Shown here piece by piece: positions 40,002 to 46,951 of a stretch of 64,000 nt of DNA (positions within the stretch are counted from its first letter, which is position 1; the number at the start of each line of letters is the position of its first letter). The stretch is from a virus. The stretch is from positions 62,001-126,000 of IMG/VR virus record IMGVR_UViG_3300028197_000003; one strand, given 5' to 3'. Position numbers and translations under genes: made by a program. The notes under the pieces were generated by a model that was not told the origin of the DNA, ran no database searches, and was given only the letters and a program-made list of their open reading frames with translations.

Positions 40002-40687
40002 AATTTTATTTTGATGGGGACTCTTTTACTTATGGTGGTAGTCTAGACAAAGTAGGTGCAGTTGCAGAAGAAGTTAGGTGGTCTAAGTTAGTATGTGATC
40101 ACTTTGGTGCTGAAGAAATAAACTTATCTACTGGTGGTGCTAGTAACGATGCAGTTATGAGGCATACGTTTAGTAGACCCACTACTGAGGTTCATGACTT
40201 TTATTTTTTTCAAACCACTATTCCTAGTAGAGGTGAGATTTTTGACCCTAAAACGCAGGGGTGGATGAAATATGGTCTGAATGAGGATGTAGAAACCAGA
40301 TGTATGGAACGATGGGGACCCATAGAAGGACCAAAATTTATACAGTGGATACGGTTTGGATTTAGTAGAGTCCATAATGAACATTATGGGAGGACTAAAG
40401 AAACTATTACATACAATGCATTGAAGTCTTACGTTGCATCTATAGGTCGAGCAAGAAGATCTTTCTTTAGTACGTTAGTGCGTTTTGAAAAAGACAAACC
40501 ATGTACTGATAATAAGTATGATCTGTATCACATAAACAAAATAAACAACTGGCCTAAGCATAAAGTTGTACCACCAGAACTATTGGTATATGATAAAATA
40601 CCCAACGATGGACACCCTTCTGTAGAAGGGCATAAGACAATAGCAAAATACGTTATAGATATAGTAACTGAAAGAATCAAAGATTGA
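39998..40687 (+). CDS. SGNH/GDSL hydrolase-like protein, copy 1
   Basis: The 229-residue protein begins MKFYFDGDSFTYGGSLDKVG with the GDS block (residues 7-9), then INLSTGGASNDAVMRH (block II/III, Gly and Asn) and NDGHPSVEGHKTIAKYV near the C-terminus (block V, Asp and His). These are the residues of SGNH esterases/acyl hydrolases; such enzymes acylate or deacylate sugars. Starts in an ATGA overlap. The next gene is a close copy. Confidence 0.82.
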   Translation: MKFYFDGDSFTYGGSLDKVGAVAEEVRWSKLVCDHFGAEEINLSTGGASNDAVMRHTFSRPTTEVHDFYFFQTTIPSRGEIFDPKTQGWMKYGLNEDVETRCMERWGPIEGPKFIQWIRFGFSRVHNEHYGRTKETITYNALKSYVASIGRARRSFFSTLVRFEKDKPCTDNKYDLYHINKINNWPKHKVVPPELLVYDKIPNDGHPSVEGHKTIAKYVIDIVTERIKD

Positions 40688-41376
40688 AGTTTTATTTTGA
40701 CGGTGATTCATTTACATATGGTGGGGGCCTCAAAAAAGTATTAGGTATAGATCCAGAAGATGTAAGGTGGTCTAAGTTAGTATGTGATCACTTTGGTGCT
40801 GAAGAAATAAACTTATCTTCTTGTGGTTCTAGTAACGATGCAGTTATAAGGCACATTTTCAGTAAACCTACTAGTGAGGTTTATGATTTTTATTTTCTGC
40901 AAACCACTATTCCTACTAGAGGTGAGTTTTTTGATCCTAAAACGCAGGGGTGGACAAGATATAGTTTTGGGAAGGGTATGAAGGAGAAATGTATATCTCG
41001 GTGGGGACCTATAGAAGGAGCAAAGTTTATACAGTGGATGGAGTTTGGATTTAGTAGAGTCTATAATGATCATTATGGAAAAACTAAAGAAACTATTGTA
41101 TACAATGCAATGAAAGCATACGTTGCATCTGTGGGTCGAGCAAGAAGATCTTTCTTTAGTACGTTGGTACCTTTTCAATGCACTGATAATAAGTATGATC
41201 TGTATCACATAGGCAAAAGGGACTGGCCTAAGGATAAACCTATGCCACCAGAACTATTGGTATATGATAAAATACCCGACGATGGGCATCCTTCTGTAGA
41301 AGGACATAAGACGATAGCAAAATACGTTATAGATATAGTAAGTGAGCGACTAAGTGATGAGGGTTCAGTCTGCTAA
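40684..41376 (+). CDS. SGNH/GDSL hydrolase-like protein, copy 2
   Basis: The start is TTG 40684 (LKFYFDGDSFTYGGGL), overlapping copy 1's stop; no ATG is near. The 230-residue protein keeps GDS, NLSSCGSSNDAVIRH and DDGHPSVEGHKTIAKYV, and by eye is identical to copy 1 at about three of four positions, including long shared stretches of DNA. It is a recent tandem duplicate. The two may act on different sugar or acyl groups. Confidence 0.82.
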   Translation: MKFYFDGDSFTYGGGLKKVLGIDPEDVRWSKLVCDHFGAEEINLSSCGSSNDAVIRHIFSKPTSEVYDFYFLQTTIPTRGEFFDPKTQGWTRYSFGKGMKEKCISRWGPIEGAKFIQWMEFGFSRVYNDHYGKTKETIVYNAMKAYVASVGRARRSFFSTLVPFQCTDNKYDLYHIGKRDWPKDKPMPPELLVYDKIPDDGHPSVEGHKTIAKYVIDIVSERLSDEGSVC

Positions 41377-41692
41377 GGCAAAGGGTAGGAGACTACAACA
41401 GTGGGTGAGAGACATGCTCATCGAGATGTTAGAAGTACATCCTGAGGATGTTGAATCTAGATCTATGGGTGCGGGTGGTGAAGACATCATCATGGCACGT
41501 GCAGCTAGACAAAAGTTTCCTTTCTCAGTAGAATGTAAGAACACAGAAAAACTAAACGTCTGGGATGCGTATGACCAGGCATGTGCTAACTCTGGTGATT
41601 ACGAACCAATTCTCTTTATAAAAAAGAATGGCAGGAAACCACTCGCTATACTCGATGCGGAAAGCTTTATTAGATCCAACCGACATGAATGA
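41357..41692 (+). CDS. Small PD-(D/E)xK nuclease-like protein
   Basis: From ATG 41357 the 111-residue product reads KAKGRRLQQWVRDMLIEMLE, then GAGGEDIIMARAARQKFPFS and VECKN. The D43 in GGED and E59-C-K61 fit the PD-(D/E)xK core as in small Holliday-junction or VRR-type nucleases of phages. It likely processes recombination or replication structures. It overlaps both neighbours. Specificity unproven. Confidence 0.75.
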   Translation: MRVQSAKAKGRRLQQWVRDMLIEMLEVHPEDVESRSMGAGGEDIIMARAARQKFPFSVECKNTEKLNVWDAYDQACANSGDYEPILFIKKNGRKPLAILDAESFIRSNRHE

Positions 41693-41921
41693 TTGGAGGT
41701 ACTCTGAGGAACGAATGCTACTTCGTGCTGAAGTATTTCGTGCTCTTTCTCATCACCTAAATGATCATTGCAGACTCGTATATGAGTTTTGTCATGACTG
41801 GGTGAGTCAAGGTAATAAAACAACTATTGGAGTCGAGCAAAGATTCCAAGACTTCATCCGTGATTGTGCCGAAACTTTGTACACACTAACTCCTATTGAG
41901 GAACATGCAGAAAATCATTAG
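41685..41921 (+). CDS. Small unknown protein (78 aa), paralogue of the one at 42890
   Basis: The start is ATG 41685 (MNDWRYSEERML), overlapping the nuclease by eight bases; two upstream in-frame ATGs lie inside the nuclease gene. The segment CRLVYEFCHDWVSQGNKTTI then GVEQRFQDFIRD resembles VRKFCRDWATSGKSAPLGTL then TKVDFYFRDL in the protein at 42890. Short helical proteins of unknown role. Confidence 0.6.
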   Translation: MNDWRYSEERMLLRAEVFRALSHHLNDHCRLVYEFCHDWVSQGNKTTIGVEQRFQDFIRDCAETLYTLTPIEEHAENH

Positions 41922-42111
41922 CATCATGTCGATTTTTTCATTCGCAACTAGTCTTGCTGTTGTCAGCACCGCTGGTTATGTGTATGTAAATAAAGACAAT
42001 ATCACAAACAACATCAAAGAGCAGGTCACCAAAGGAATTGAGGAAGCAATTGTAGGTCAAATGGATGTTCCTGCTTTACCTGAGACCACTGGAGGTGTTC
42101 TTCCATTCTAA
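41905..42111 (+). CDS. Small membrane-anchored protein (68 aa)
   Basis: The start is ATG 41905 (MQKIISIMSIFSFATSLAVV); TTG 41896 is an alternative. The hydrophobic N-terminus (about 3-25) is a signal anchor or signal peptide, followed by KDNITNNIKEQVTKGIEEAI, a helix, and a proline-rich end. Similar small proteins are reported among cyanophage virion or membrane proteins. Unknown function. It overlaps the preceding gene by 17 bases. Confidence 0.6.
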   Translation: MQKIISIMSIFSFATSLAVVSTAGYVYVNKDNITNNIKEQVTKGIEEAIVGQMDVPALPETTGGVLPF

Positions 42112-42135
42112 ATAATGCCAGTGTCTTTCTGGCAT
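42108..42135 (+). promoter_or_regulatory. Late-type promoter CTAAATA with perfect leader hairpin
   Basis: CTAAATA (42108-42114) overlaps the preceding stop. ATGCCAG (42115-42121) pairs perfectly with CTGGCAT (42129-42135) around a seven-base loop. The ATG inside the left arm would be sequestered; the ATG immediately after the hairpin (42136) starts the next protein. Confidence 0.65.
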
Positions 42136-42621
42136 ATGGACGACAAATCTAAGACTGAAGAAAAGAAAGTAGAAGATGCGAAAGTAGATAAGAATTGGTT
42201 GGGACAACCAAAAAAGGATAAAAAAGAAGAGAAAGAAGACCAAGAAGATCGGATGCTGGCATTGTCCACACTCGTTCGTCTTGGTATTCTTATTTGGTCC
42301 GGCGGAATTCTTACTCTTGCCTACATCAAACTACCTCCTGCACTAGGTATTCCTGAACAGAAACTTGATCCAACTTTTATCGCCAGTGTCTTTACTGGGG
42401 TTTTAGCTACCTTCGGGGTTCAGGCAGGCAAAAAAGCAAACGGTGCCAACGGTAGTGCTGGTATCAGTAAGGCAGATATGGAACGTCTTATTGAAGCAGC
42501 AGCACGTACTGCTCCTGCACAAACAATTCGGATTGAACAAGGACCCTTGACAATAGGAACACAACCTCCTACTGTGTCCGAAGATGGTGCTCCTCCAGTT
42601 GTACCTCCTAAAAAGTCATGA
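42136..42621 (+). CDS. Membrane protein with charged N-terminus (161 aa)
   Basis: The start is taken at ATG 42136; ATG 42115 lies in the leader hairpin and would add PVSFWH. A Lys/Glu-rich N-terminus (about 1-40) precedes two hydrophobic segments (about 42-62, LVRLGILIWSGGILTLAYI, and about 77-97, TFIASVFTGVLATFGVQAG), then a Pro/Thr-rich tail. It may be a phage membrane or virion protein. No family recognised. It ends in an ATGA overlap. Confidence 0.65.
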   Translation: MDDKSKTEEKKVEDAKVDKNWLGQPKKDKKEEKEDQEDRMLALSTLVRLGILIWSGGILTLAYIKLPPALGIPEQKLDPTFIASVFTGVLATFGVQAGKKANGANGSAGISKADMERLIEAAARTAPAQTIRIEQGPLTIGTQPPTVSEDGAPPVVPPKKS

Positions 42622-42749
42622 ACCTTGCTGATATTTTGTTGTGGGCATCAATTCCATTTGTGCTCGCCACTATAGCCTTCGGACTTTATAGGGGCGAGAA
42701 CTTTTATTATGAGAGTGATAAGTACGATGGGAATGGAACCGCACACTAA
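42618..42749 (+). CDS. 43-residue membrane protein
   Basis: ATG 42618 (ATGA overlap) to TAA 42749. One transmembrane helix, ILLWASIPFVLATIAFGLY, is followed by a polar tail RGENFYYESDKYDG. It overlaps the next gene by 23 bases. Part of a run of tiny membrane proteins between 41.9 and 43.3 kb. Confidence 0.55.
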   Translation: MNLADILLWASIPFVLATIAFGLYRGENFYYESDKYDGNGTAH

Positions 42750-42888
42750 GAAAGAAGTGCAGGAAATGATTGATGCCGCCATGGCAAAGCACAATCGCAA
42801 TGCATCAGCTATTAGTATCGTCCTAGGATCTGTAGCTCTCATCGGTTATGCTGATGGAATGCTTCGCATTATTGAAAAAATCAAATAA
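42727..42888 (+). CDS. 53-residue protein with one membrane helix
   Basis: Frame from ATG 42727 (or 42733) to TAA 42888. An N-terminal helix (EPHTKKEVQEMIDAAMAKHN) precedes a hydrophobic segment ASAISIVLGSVALIGYADG and a basic end RIIEKIK. It overlaps the previous gene in another frame. Similar small proteins accompany the preceding membrane proteins in cyanophages as far as I recall; function unknown. Confidence 0.55.
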   Translation: MGMEPHTKKEVQEMIDAAMAKHNRNASAISIVLGSVALIGYADGMLRIIEKIK

Positions 42889-42889
42889 T

Positions 42890-43078
42890 ATGAATCACGT
42901 TGAAACTCAAGCATATAACTTTGCTATGTCATCATTCGCAAGAATGTATGGTGTTAGAACTATACAATCTAATTATGCTGTACGTAAATTTTGTCGTGAT
43001 TGGGCAACCTCTGGAAAATCTGCACCTTTAGGCACTCTTACGAAAGTTGATTTTTACTTTCGGGATTTGTGGGTATGA
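42890..43078 (+). CDS. Small unknown protein (62 aa), paralogue of the one at 41685
   Basis: The start is ATG 42890 (MNHVETQAYNFAMSSFARMY), one base after the previous stop. The core VRKFCRDWATSGKSAPLGTL resembles the 41685 protein. Both end in a ..FRDL/FIRD segment. Function unknown; two copies within 1.2 kb suggests a duplicated module around the membrane-protein run. Confidence 0.6.
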   Translation: MNHVETQAYNFAMSSFARMYGVRTIQSNYAVRKFCRDWATSGKSAPLGTLTKVDFYFRDLWV

Positions 43079-43302
43079 ATTTATTACTACGACCTCTTGA
43101 TAATCCATCTGATCCTGTATGGTCAGTGATTATCATGACGATCCTTGTTGTAGCTATGGCGATTTATAGTATTTACTATATAATAGGAATTGATCAGAGG
43201 GAAAGTGGAGATTCCAGGGATCAACGTCAATCCAGTGGGGATACGACGCCTACAGATCGGACAACTGGACATCAGGGACGCCACGATTCAGAAGATTCCT
43301 GA
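43075..43302 (+). CDS. Small membrane protein (75 aa)
   Basis: ATG 43075 in an ATGA overlap; the protein has a hydrophobic helix VWSVIIMTILVVAMAIYSIY (about 15-34) and a hydrophilic Gln/Arg/Asp-rich tail. The tail region overlaps the next gene by nearly 100 bases in a different frame, which explains its unusual composition. Unknown function. Confidence 0.55.
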   Translation: MNLLLRPLDNPSDPVWSVIIMTILVVAMAIYSIYYIIGIDQRESGDSRDQRQSSGDTTPTDRTTGHQGRHDSEDS

Positions 43303-43969
43303 TTGGGCACAGTCTACTCCACAAGCAATTCCAATCTATCCACCAGTCACTACACAGGTGGGGACGCCTATTGTCAATATTCCTGGTTGCGTTGAGGCAC
43401 ACAGAGACAGTAGTGAAAATCAAAATCTAAAGAATGAGGATAGAGAAGGCACGGTCACCTACTGTGATGCCGGAACACCTTCATTCACTCCTATTGATTA
43501 TGATAAAGACAATTTAGATATCACACAAAAGTCACCACCACCACCTATTATTCCTCCATCTAAAACACCGGAGCAGGAGACACCTGCACAACCTGGCATA
43601 CCAAAACGACCCACATGTCAGGAGGGTGAGAAATATAATGAGGCGAAGAAAGTTTGTGAAATTATAGTAGTTGAGGTTCCTGAAAAACAGATACCATGGA
43701 CTGAGCAGTATCTCCCTCCACTACCACTAGTAACTACTACCGCCTCAATCGCTGTAGTTGCGACGACTTCTGCACTGCTCGCAAAACCTCTCGCTGATCT
43801 TCTTTTGAAAGTGGTGAAACCTGTGACGAAGAAAGTGGTGAAGAAGATTGCTGCAATACGGAAGAAGGAGATCCCGGTACTATCTTTGTCTGCGAGGAGG
43901 GACGAGCAACGGGTACGGAACCAGGCGATCCGGACGTTGAAGTCTGCCCTCCGGCAAAGGAAGAGATAG
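43205..43969 (+). CDS. Proline-rich protein with C-terminal membrane segment (254 aa)
   Basis: The start is taken at GTG 43205 behind AGAGGG; TTG 43190 is an alternative. The protein begins VEIPGINVNPVGIRRLQIGQ, has a Pro-rich middle (KSPPPPIIPPSKTPEQE), a Cys pair (about 137 and 147), and a hydrophobic helix near 180-203 (TTTASIAVVATTSALLAKPL). A strongly basic tail ending LSARRDEQRVRNQAIRTLKS and ALRQRKR follows. It resembles cyanophage virion-associated membrane proteins. Its 3' 233 bases overlap a gene on the opposite strand. Confidence 0.65.
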   Translation: MEIPGINVNPVGIRRLQIGQLDIRDATIQKIPDWAQSTPQAIPIYPPVTTQVGTPIVNIPGCVEAHRDSSENQNLKNEDREGTVTYCDAGTPSFTPIDYDKDNLDITQKSPPPPIIPPSKTPEQETPAQPGIPKRPTCQEGEKYNEAKKVCEIIVVEVPEKQIPWTEQYLPPLPLVTTTASIAVVATTSALLAKPLADLLLKVVKPVTKKVVKKIAAIRKKEIPVLSLSARRDEQRVRNQAIRTLKSALRQRKR

Positions 43970-44753
43970 GTTGTGGAATTGTATGTCGGTGTCTTCTGAT
44001 AGCATCAACACTATCTACCACTACATCTGCACAGATTGCAGCATAGTGTGTTCCTGGTCTAAAATAAATTCCTGCCTTTTTCAATTCACCACAATTTTTC
44101 AAACGAGCAATCTCAAAGTCTAATCTTTTATTAGCAATCATTTGTTGCTGCATTTGTATCTGAGTATCTGCTGCTGACTTGCAACGTTCCTGTAGTCCAC
44201 CATCAAGTGGGAAAGATATTGTTGCAGATAAACCAAGACTGGTGCTGTAATTTCTAGTGTCACCAGTTCTTACTGGTTTCTTCCAGAGTTCTGACCCTGG
44301 ACTATCTGGTACACCATCACCAGTGATTTCCATGACAGTGATAGGCATGTCTGCACCATCTTCATAGGCACGAACAGTATCACCATCTGTGTTGGTATAA
44401 GTTCTATTATCATAATGTGATTCCCATGGCCAGTTCTTCACATTTTTTGTAACTTCTACTAACTGTCCTTCAAAATCTCTGTTGTCATACTGAGGTTCCA
44501 TGTAGTGTGTCTCAAATGGATCCTTATTATTACGAGCGTGAGTAATGAATGGTGTTATGTTAGCAGTAGGTCCTTGACAAGCAATTCCATTACCATATTG
44601 ATTAGTAATATAAGGACCTTGTAACACCTGAATAGCTTGGTTCGTAACCGAGCCAGAGCTATTAGCTATTGGACTTGCTGTTGCACTTACACCCCCTACA
44701 TCTCCCGCCAGTGTGGCAGGGGCAGTTGCAAGTTGAGTTAGACATAATACTAT
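43737..44753 (-). CDS. Exported unknown protein with no standard start codon
   Basis: The minus-strand frame is open to 45044, but its upstream part lies within the 150-aa gene. The plausible protein starts near 44750 with a signal-like stretch VLCLTQLATAPATLA then GDVGGVSATAS. No ATG, GTG or TTG lies between the upstream gene's end and that stretch; an ATA overlaps the upstream stop as ATAG. The mature part has VTNQAIQVLQGPYITNQYGN and NTDGDTVRAYEDGADMPITV, a Cys-containing middle and a Ser/Pro-rich end. It may be made by a non-AUG start, a -1 shift from the upstream gene, or there may be a base error. The stop is at 43737. Confidence 0.6.
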   Translation of the reverse strand: MVLCLTQLATAPATLAGDVGGVSATASPIANSSGSVTNQAIQVLQGPYITNQYGNGIACQGPTANITPFITHARNNKDPFETHYMEPQYDNRDFEGQLVEVTKNVKNWPWESHYDNRTYTNTDGDTVRAYEDGADMPITVMEITGDGVPDSPGSELWKKPVRTGDTRNYSTSLGLSATISFPLDGGLQERCKSAADTQIQMQQQMIANKRLDFEIARLKNCGELKKAGIYFRPGTHYAAICADVVVDSVDAIRRHRHTIPQPISSFAGGQTSTSGSPGSVPVARPSSQTKIVPGSPSSVLQQSSSPLSSSQVSPLSKEDQREVLRAVQKSSQLQRLRR

Positions 44754-45202
44754 TGGGTAAAGATACTTGTGGTGTCGGTTACGCTGGTGACCTCCGTAAC
44801 CCTTTGGATTACAGTTTGATTCGAGATTCCCGGTCCTCGATATGTCTGAGTGAACTGAAACGCTTCTCCTGGATTTGTTATTTTGAATGCCGGATTGTTG
44901 TTGAAATTCAAAGCCGACTGGGTTGATGTTACTTGTCCTTCGACTCCCCCCATTGGGGTTACTGTCACTGTTGAGGTGTTGGCGGGGGGAGTGAGAGATT
45001 GTCCCCCGTTGTCCACGTTTGTCCCGGTTACTGAGTATTCCCATCCTGTTGAATAATCTATAGAGTTGATCGTTTCAGATACCTTTGAAGTAGTTTCCGT
45101 GTGACTGGTCATACTTCCCTGAGTGAAATTAGGGACCACAGGGACGGAATATACTGGTGAGGTTATACTAAGCAACGCCAATGCTGCTAGTATTTTATTC
45201 AT
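44750..45202 (-). CDS. Exported unknown protein (150 aa)
   Basis: The protein has a clear signal peptide MNKILAALALLSITSPVYSV (cleavage near residue 19-20) and a beta-rich, Thr/Ser/Asn-rich mature region, e.g. EYSVTGTNVDNGGQSLTPPA, and ends QRVTEVTSVTDTTSIFTQ. No Cys. It starts directly after the stop of the 164-aa gene on the same strand. Composition suggests a secreted fibre-like or surface protein. No family recognised. Confidence 0.7.
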   Translation of the reverse strand: MNKILAALALLSITSPVYSVPVVPNFTQGSMTSHTETTSKVSETINSIDYSTGWEYSVTGTNVDNGGQSLTPPANTSTVTVTPMGGVEGQVTSTQSALNFNNNPAFKITNPGEAFQFTQTYRGPGISNQTVIQRVTEVTSVTDTTSIFTQ

Positions 45203-45697
45203 TTATCTAACCGTGATTTCAGTTACTACTTGTCCCGTGGCACTGGTGCCACCGCCGCCTGCGGTCAAACCAATTACGCCAGCACTTGTAATAGTACCTG
45301 CTAGATCACCAGCAACACCAATGGCAGTGCTAGTTTGATTTGAGTAAGAATTCACCGCACCAACAGCAGGAGCTGTAGTTACGATTGCATCCCCGGCGGT
45401 ATAAGAAGAACTAAAGGAGAAAGCACTCCCTGCAGTTTGTTGAGTTGCTGTAATTGATGGTGGCGCTGCAACACCATTAGACCCAACAGTTCCAAGACCA
45501 CCTACTACACCGGCAGTGGTGCCGTCTGAGGTGGTAACTCCGTTACCGGAGACACTGAGAGAGTTACCAATTCGCTGCACATTGGTTGCGGCAGCATCAA
45601 CTGTCAATTGAACTGATGATGTAATGCGGTGTGTCAGGTCTGCTCTAGCAGCACTACTCATACTGAGTAAAGCCACAATAAAAAGTAGACTTTTCAT
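45203..45697 (-). CDS. Exported unknown protein, Gly/Ser/Thr-rich (164 aa)
   Basis: The signal peptide MKSLLFIVALLSMSSAARA is followed by DLTHRITSSVQLTVDAAATN and a low-complexity mature part rich in Gly, Ser, Thr and Ala with alternating polar/apolar residues, ending GQVVTEITVR. The start has an AAGGG ribosome site eight bases upstream. First gene of the minus-strand trio; it may be transcribed from the palindromic AT-rich region at 45725. It shows no Cys and looks like a secreted beta-structured protein. Confidence 0.7.
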   Translation of the reverse strand: MKSLLFIVALLSMSSAARADLTHRITSSVQLTVDAAATNVQRIGNSLSVSGNGVTTSDGTTAGVVGGLGTVGSNGVAAPPSITATQQTAGSAFSFSSSYTAGDAIVTTAPAVGAVNSYSNQTSTAIGVAGDLAGTITSAGVIGLTAGGGGTSATGQVVTEITVR

Positions 45698-45724
45698 TGC
45701 ATACCCTTAGAAATTGTACCTAGT

Positions 45725-45741
45725 TTATATATGATATATAA
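45725..45741. promoter_or_regulatory. Perfect 17-base palindrome in the divergent promoter region
   Basis: TTATATAT-G-ATATATAA is a perfect inverted repeat around one G between divergent genes at 45697 (minus) and 45760 (plus, talC). It supplies TATATAA-type -10 sequences in both directions and could be a bidirectional promoter or an operator. No clear -35 on either side. Confidence 0.5.
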
Positions 45742-45759
45742 CAAGTGATCTTGATTACT

Positions 45760-46413
45760 ATGAAGATTTTTCTAGATACTGCTGACACAGATATTATCAA
45801 TCAGTATCTACCAACCGGGTTGATTGATGGGGTGACTACTAACCCTACTCTCATGCTCAAAAGTGGTAAATGTCCTGACGATGTTTATCAAGACCTAGCA
45901 GACATGGGTCTTCCTGACATTAGTATGGAAGTGGGTGGCAACGCCATGGAAATGCTTGAAGAAGGAAGACGTTTATCTACTAAGTTTGGAAAGTGTGCTA
46001 CTATAAAGGTACCTTGCACACCTGATGGACTTTGGGTATGTAAAGAACTCTCACGTGATCTCATCAGAGTCAATGTCACTTTGATTTTTGCTGCATCACA
46101 AGCAATCCTTGCTGCTAAAGCAGGTGCATATTATGTGTCCCCGTTCGTGGGTCGCTATGATGACAATAGTATCAGTGGTCTAGAACTTGTCCGTTCTATT
46201 GCTGAGGTCTATGGTCGCCAAGGTGTTCGTACTCAAGTCCTAGCAGCATCACTTCGTGATGTGTATAAAGTCTCTCGGTGTTTTTACAACGGAGCAAGCG
46301 TAGTAACGATGCCTCCAGCAGTGTTTGAAAAAATGTTCAATCATGTGCTGACGGATAAGGGACTAGAAATTTTTGATCAAAATTTGGAAGAAATTCGTAA
46401 TGCGAATCATTGA
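45760..46413 (+). CDS. talC: Transaldolase TalC
   Basis: The start is ATG 45760 (MKIFLDTADTD); an upstream in-frame codon adds ILIT only. The 217-residue protein is of the short FSA/TalC type, with DGVTTNPTLMLKSG (about 23-36), CATIKVPCTPDG where Lys forms the Schiff base (about 80), and VNVTLIFAASQAILAAKAGA (about 104-123). Cyanophages use it to push the pentose-phosphate pathway during infection, supplying NADPH and ribose. Its stop overlaps the oxygenase start. Confidence 0.95.
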   Translation: MKIFLDTADTDIINQYLPTGLIDGVTTNPTLMLKSGKCPDDVYQDLADMGLPDISMEVGGNAMEMLEEGRRLSTKFGKCATIKVPCTPDGLWVCKELSRDLIRVNVTLIFAASQAILAAKAGAYYVSPFVGRYDDNSISGLELVRSIAEVYGRQGVRTQVLAASLRDVYKVSRCFYNGASVVTMPPAVFEKMFNHVLTDKGLEIFDQNLEEIRNANH

Positions 46414-46951
46414 CTATGCTGTTTCTGAAGAACTAATTGATCTTTGCGTTCAAGAGATCGAGTCGAAGAAGAAACATGACTGCTGGGGTATCAGTAAGTG
46501 GAAATGGGGTGCAACCTTGATGACCTCTTCTATGAAGAGTTTTTGTCTTTCTGCAAAACCCTGTACGGATCTCTACAAAAGACTCCGTAACGAGACTTCT
46601 CCTTGGTTACCGTTTGTTCCTACTGCTATCAACTATCACGTATGGTTGCCTGGTTCTGGAATCAACTGGCACAATGATGGTGACTATGTTTATGGTGCCA
46701 CCCTTCACCTGAAGGACTGGCCACCTGAGCATGGTGGTATTTTTATGTGGAAAGAAAATGGGACTGACATCCTTCATTCCACGTACCCGAAAAAAAATAC
46801 AATGGTGATCAATGAGGGAGAGGAACGGCATGCTGTATCTCCTATTGTTGTTAGTGAAAAAGATGCAGGACTAAGAATGTCAGTTCAATTATTCTGCACT
46901 AGAGAAGCAGCACATCAAGCAAGAAGAAGTGGTGGAGGTAGAACTATCTAA
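46400..46951 (+). CDS. 2OG-Fe(II) oxygenase, first of three
   Basis: The start is ATG 46400, overlapping talC by 14 bases. The 183-residue protein has the double-stranded beta-helix ligands: INWHNDGDYVYGATLHL (HxD, about 87-92), HAVSPIV (second His, about 143) and LRMSVQLF (Arg for 2-oxoglutarate, about 160). Such oxygenases hydroxylate proteins, sugars or small molecules and are numerous in cyanomyoviruses. Target unknown. Confidence 0.85.
   Translation: MRIIDYAVSEELIDLCVQEIESKKKHDCWGISKWKWGATLMTSSMKSFCLSAKPCTDLYKRLRNETSPWLPFVPTAINYHVWLPGSGINWHNDGDYVYGATLHLKDWPPEHGGIFMWKENGTDILHSTYPKKNTMVINEGEERHAVSPIVVSEKDAGLRMSVQLFCTREAAHQARRSGGGRTI

Noticed and set aside
43737-45044. Full 435-codon minus-strand frame as one protein
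   Set aside because: The first 97 codons lie within the well-supported 150-aa gene in another frame and look like shadow sequence; the signal-like stretch near 44740 marks the true N-terminus.
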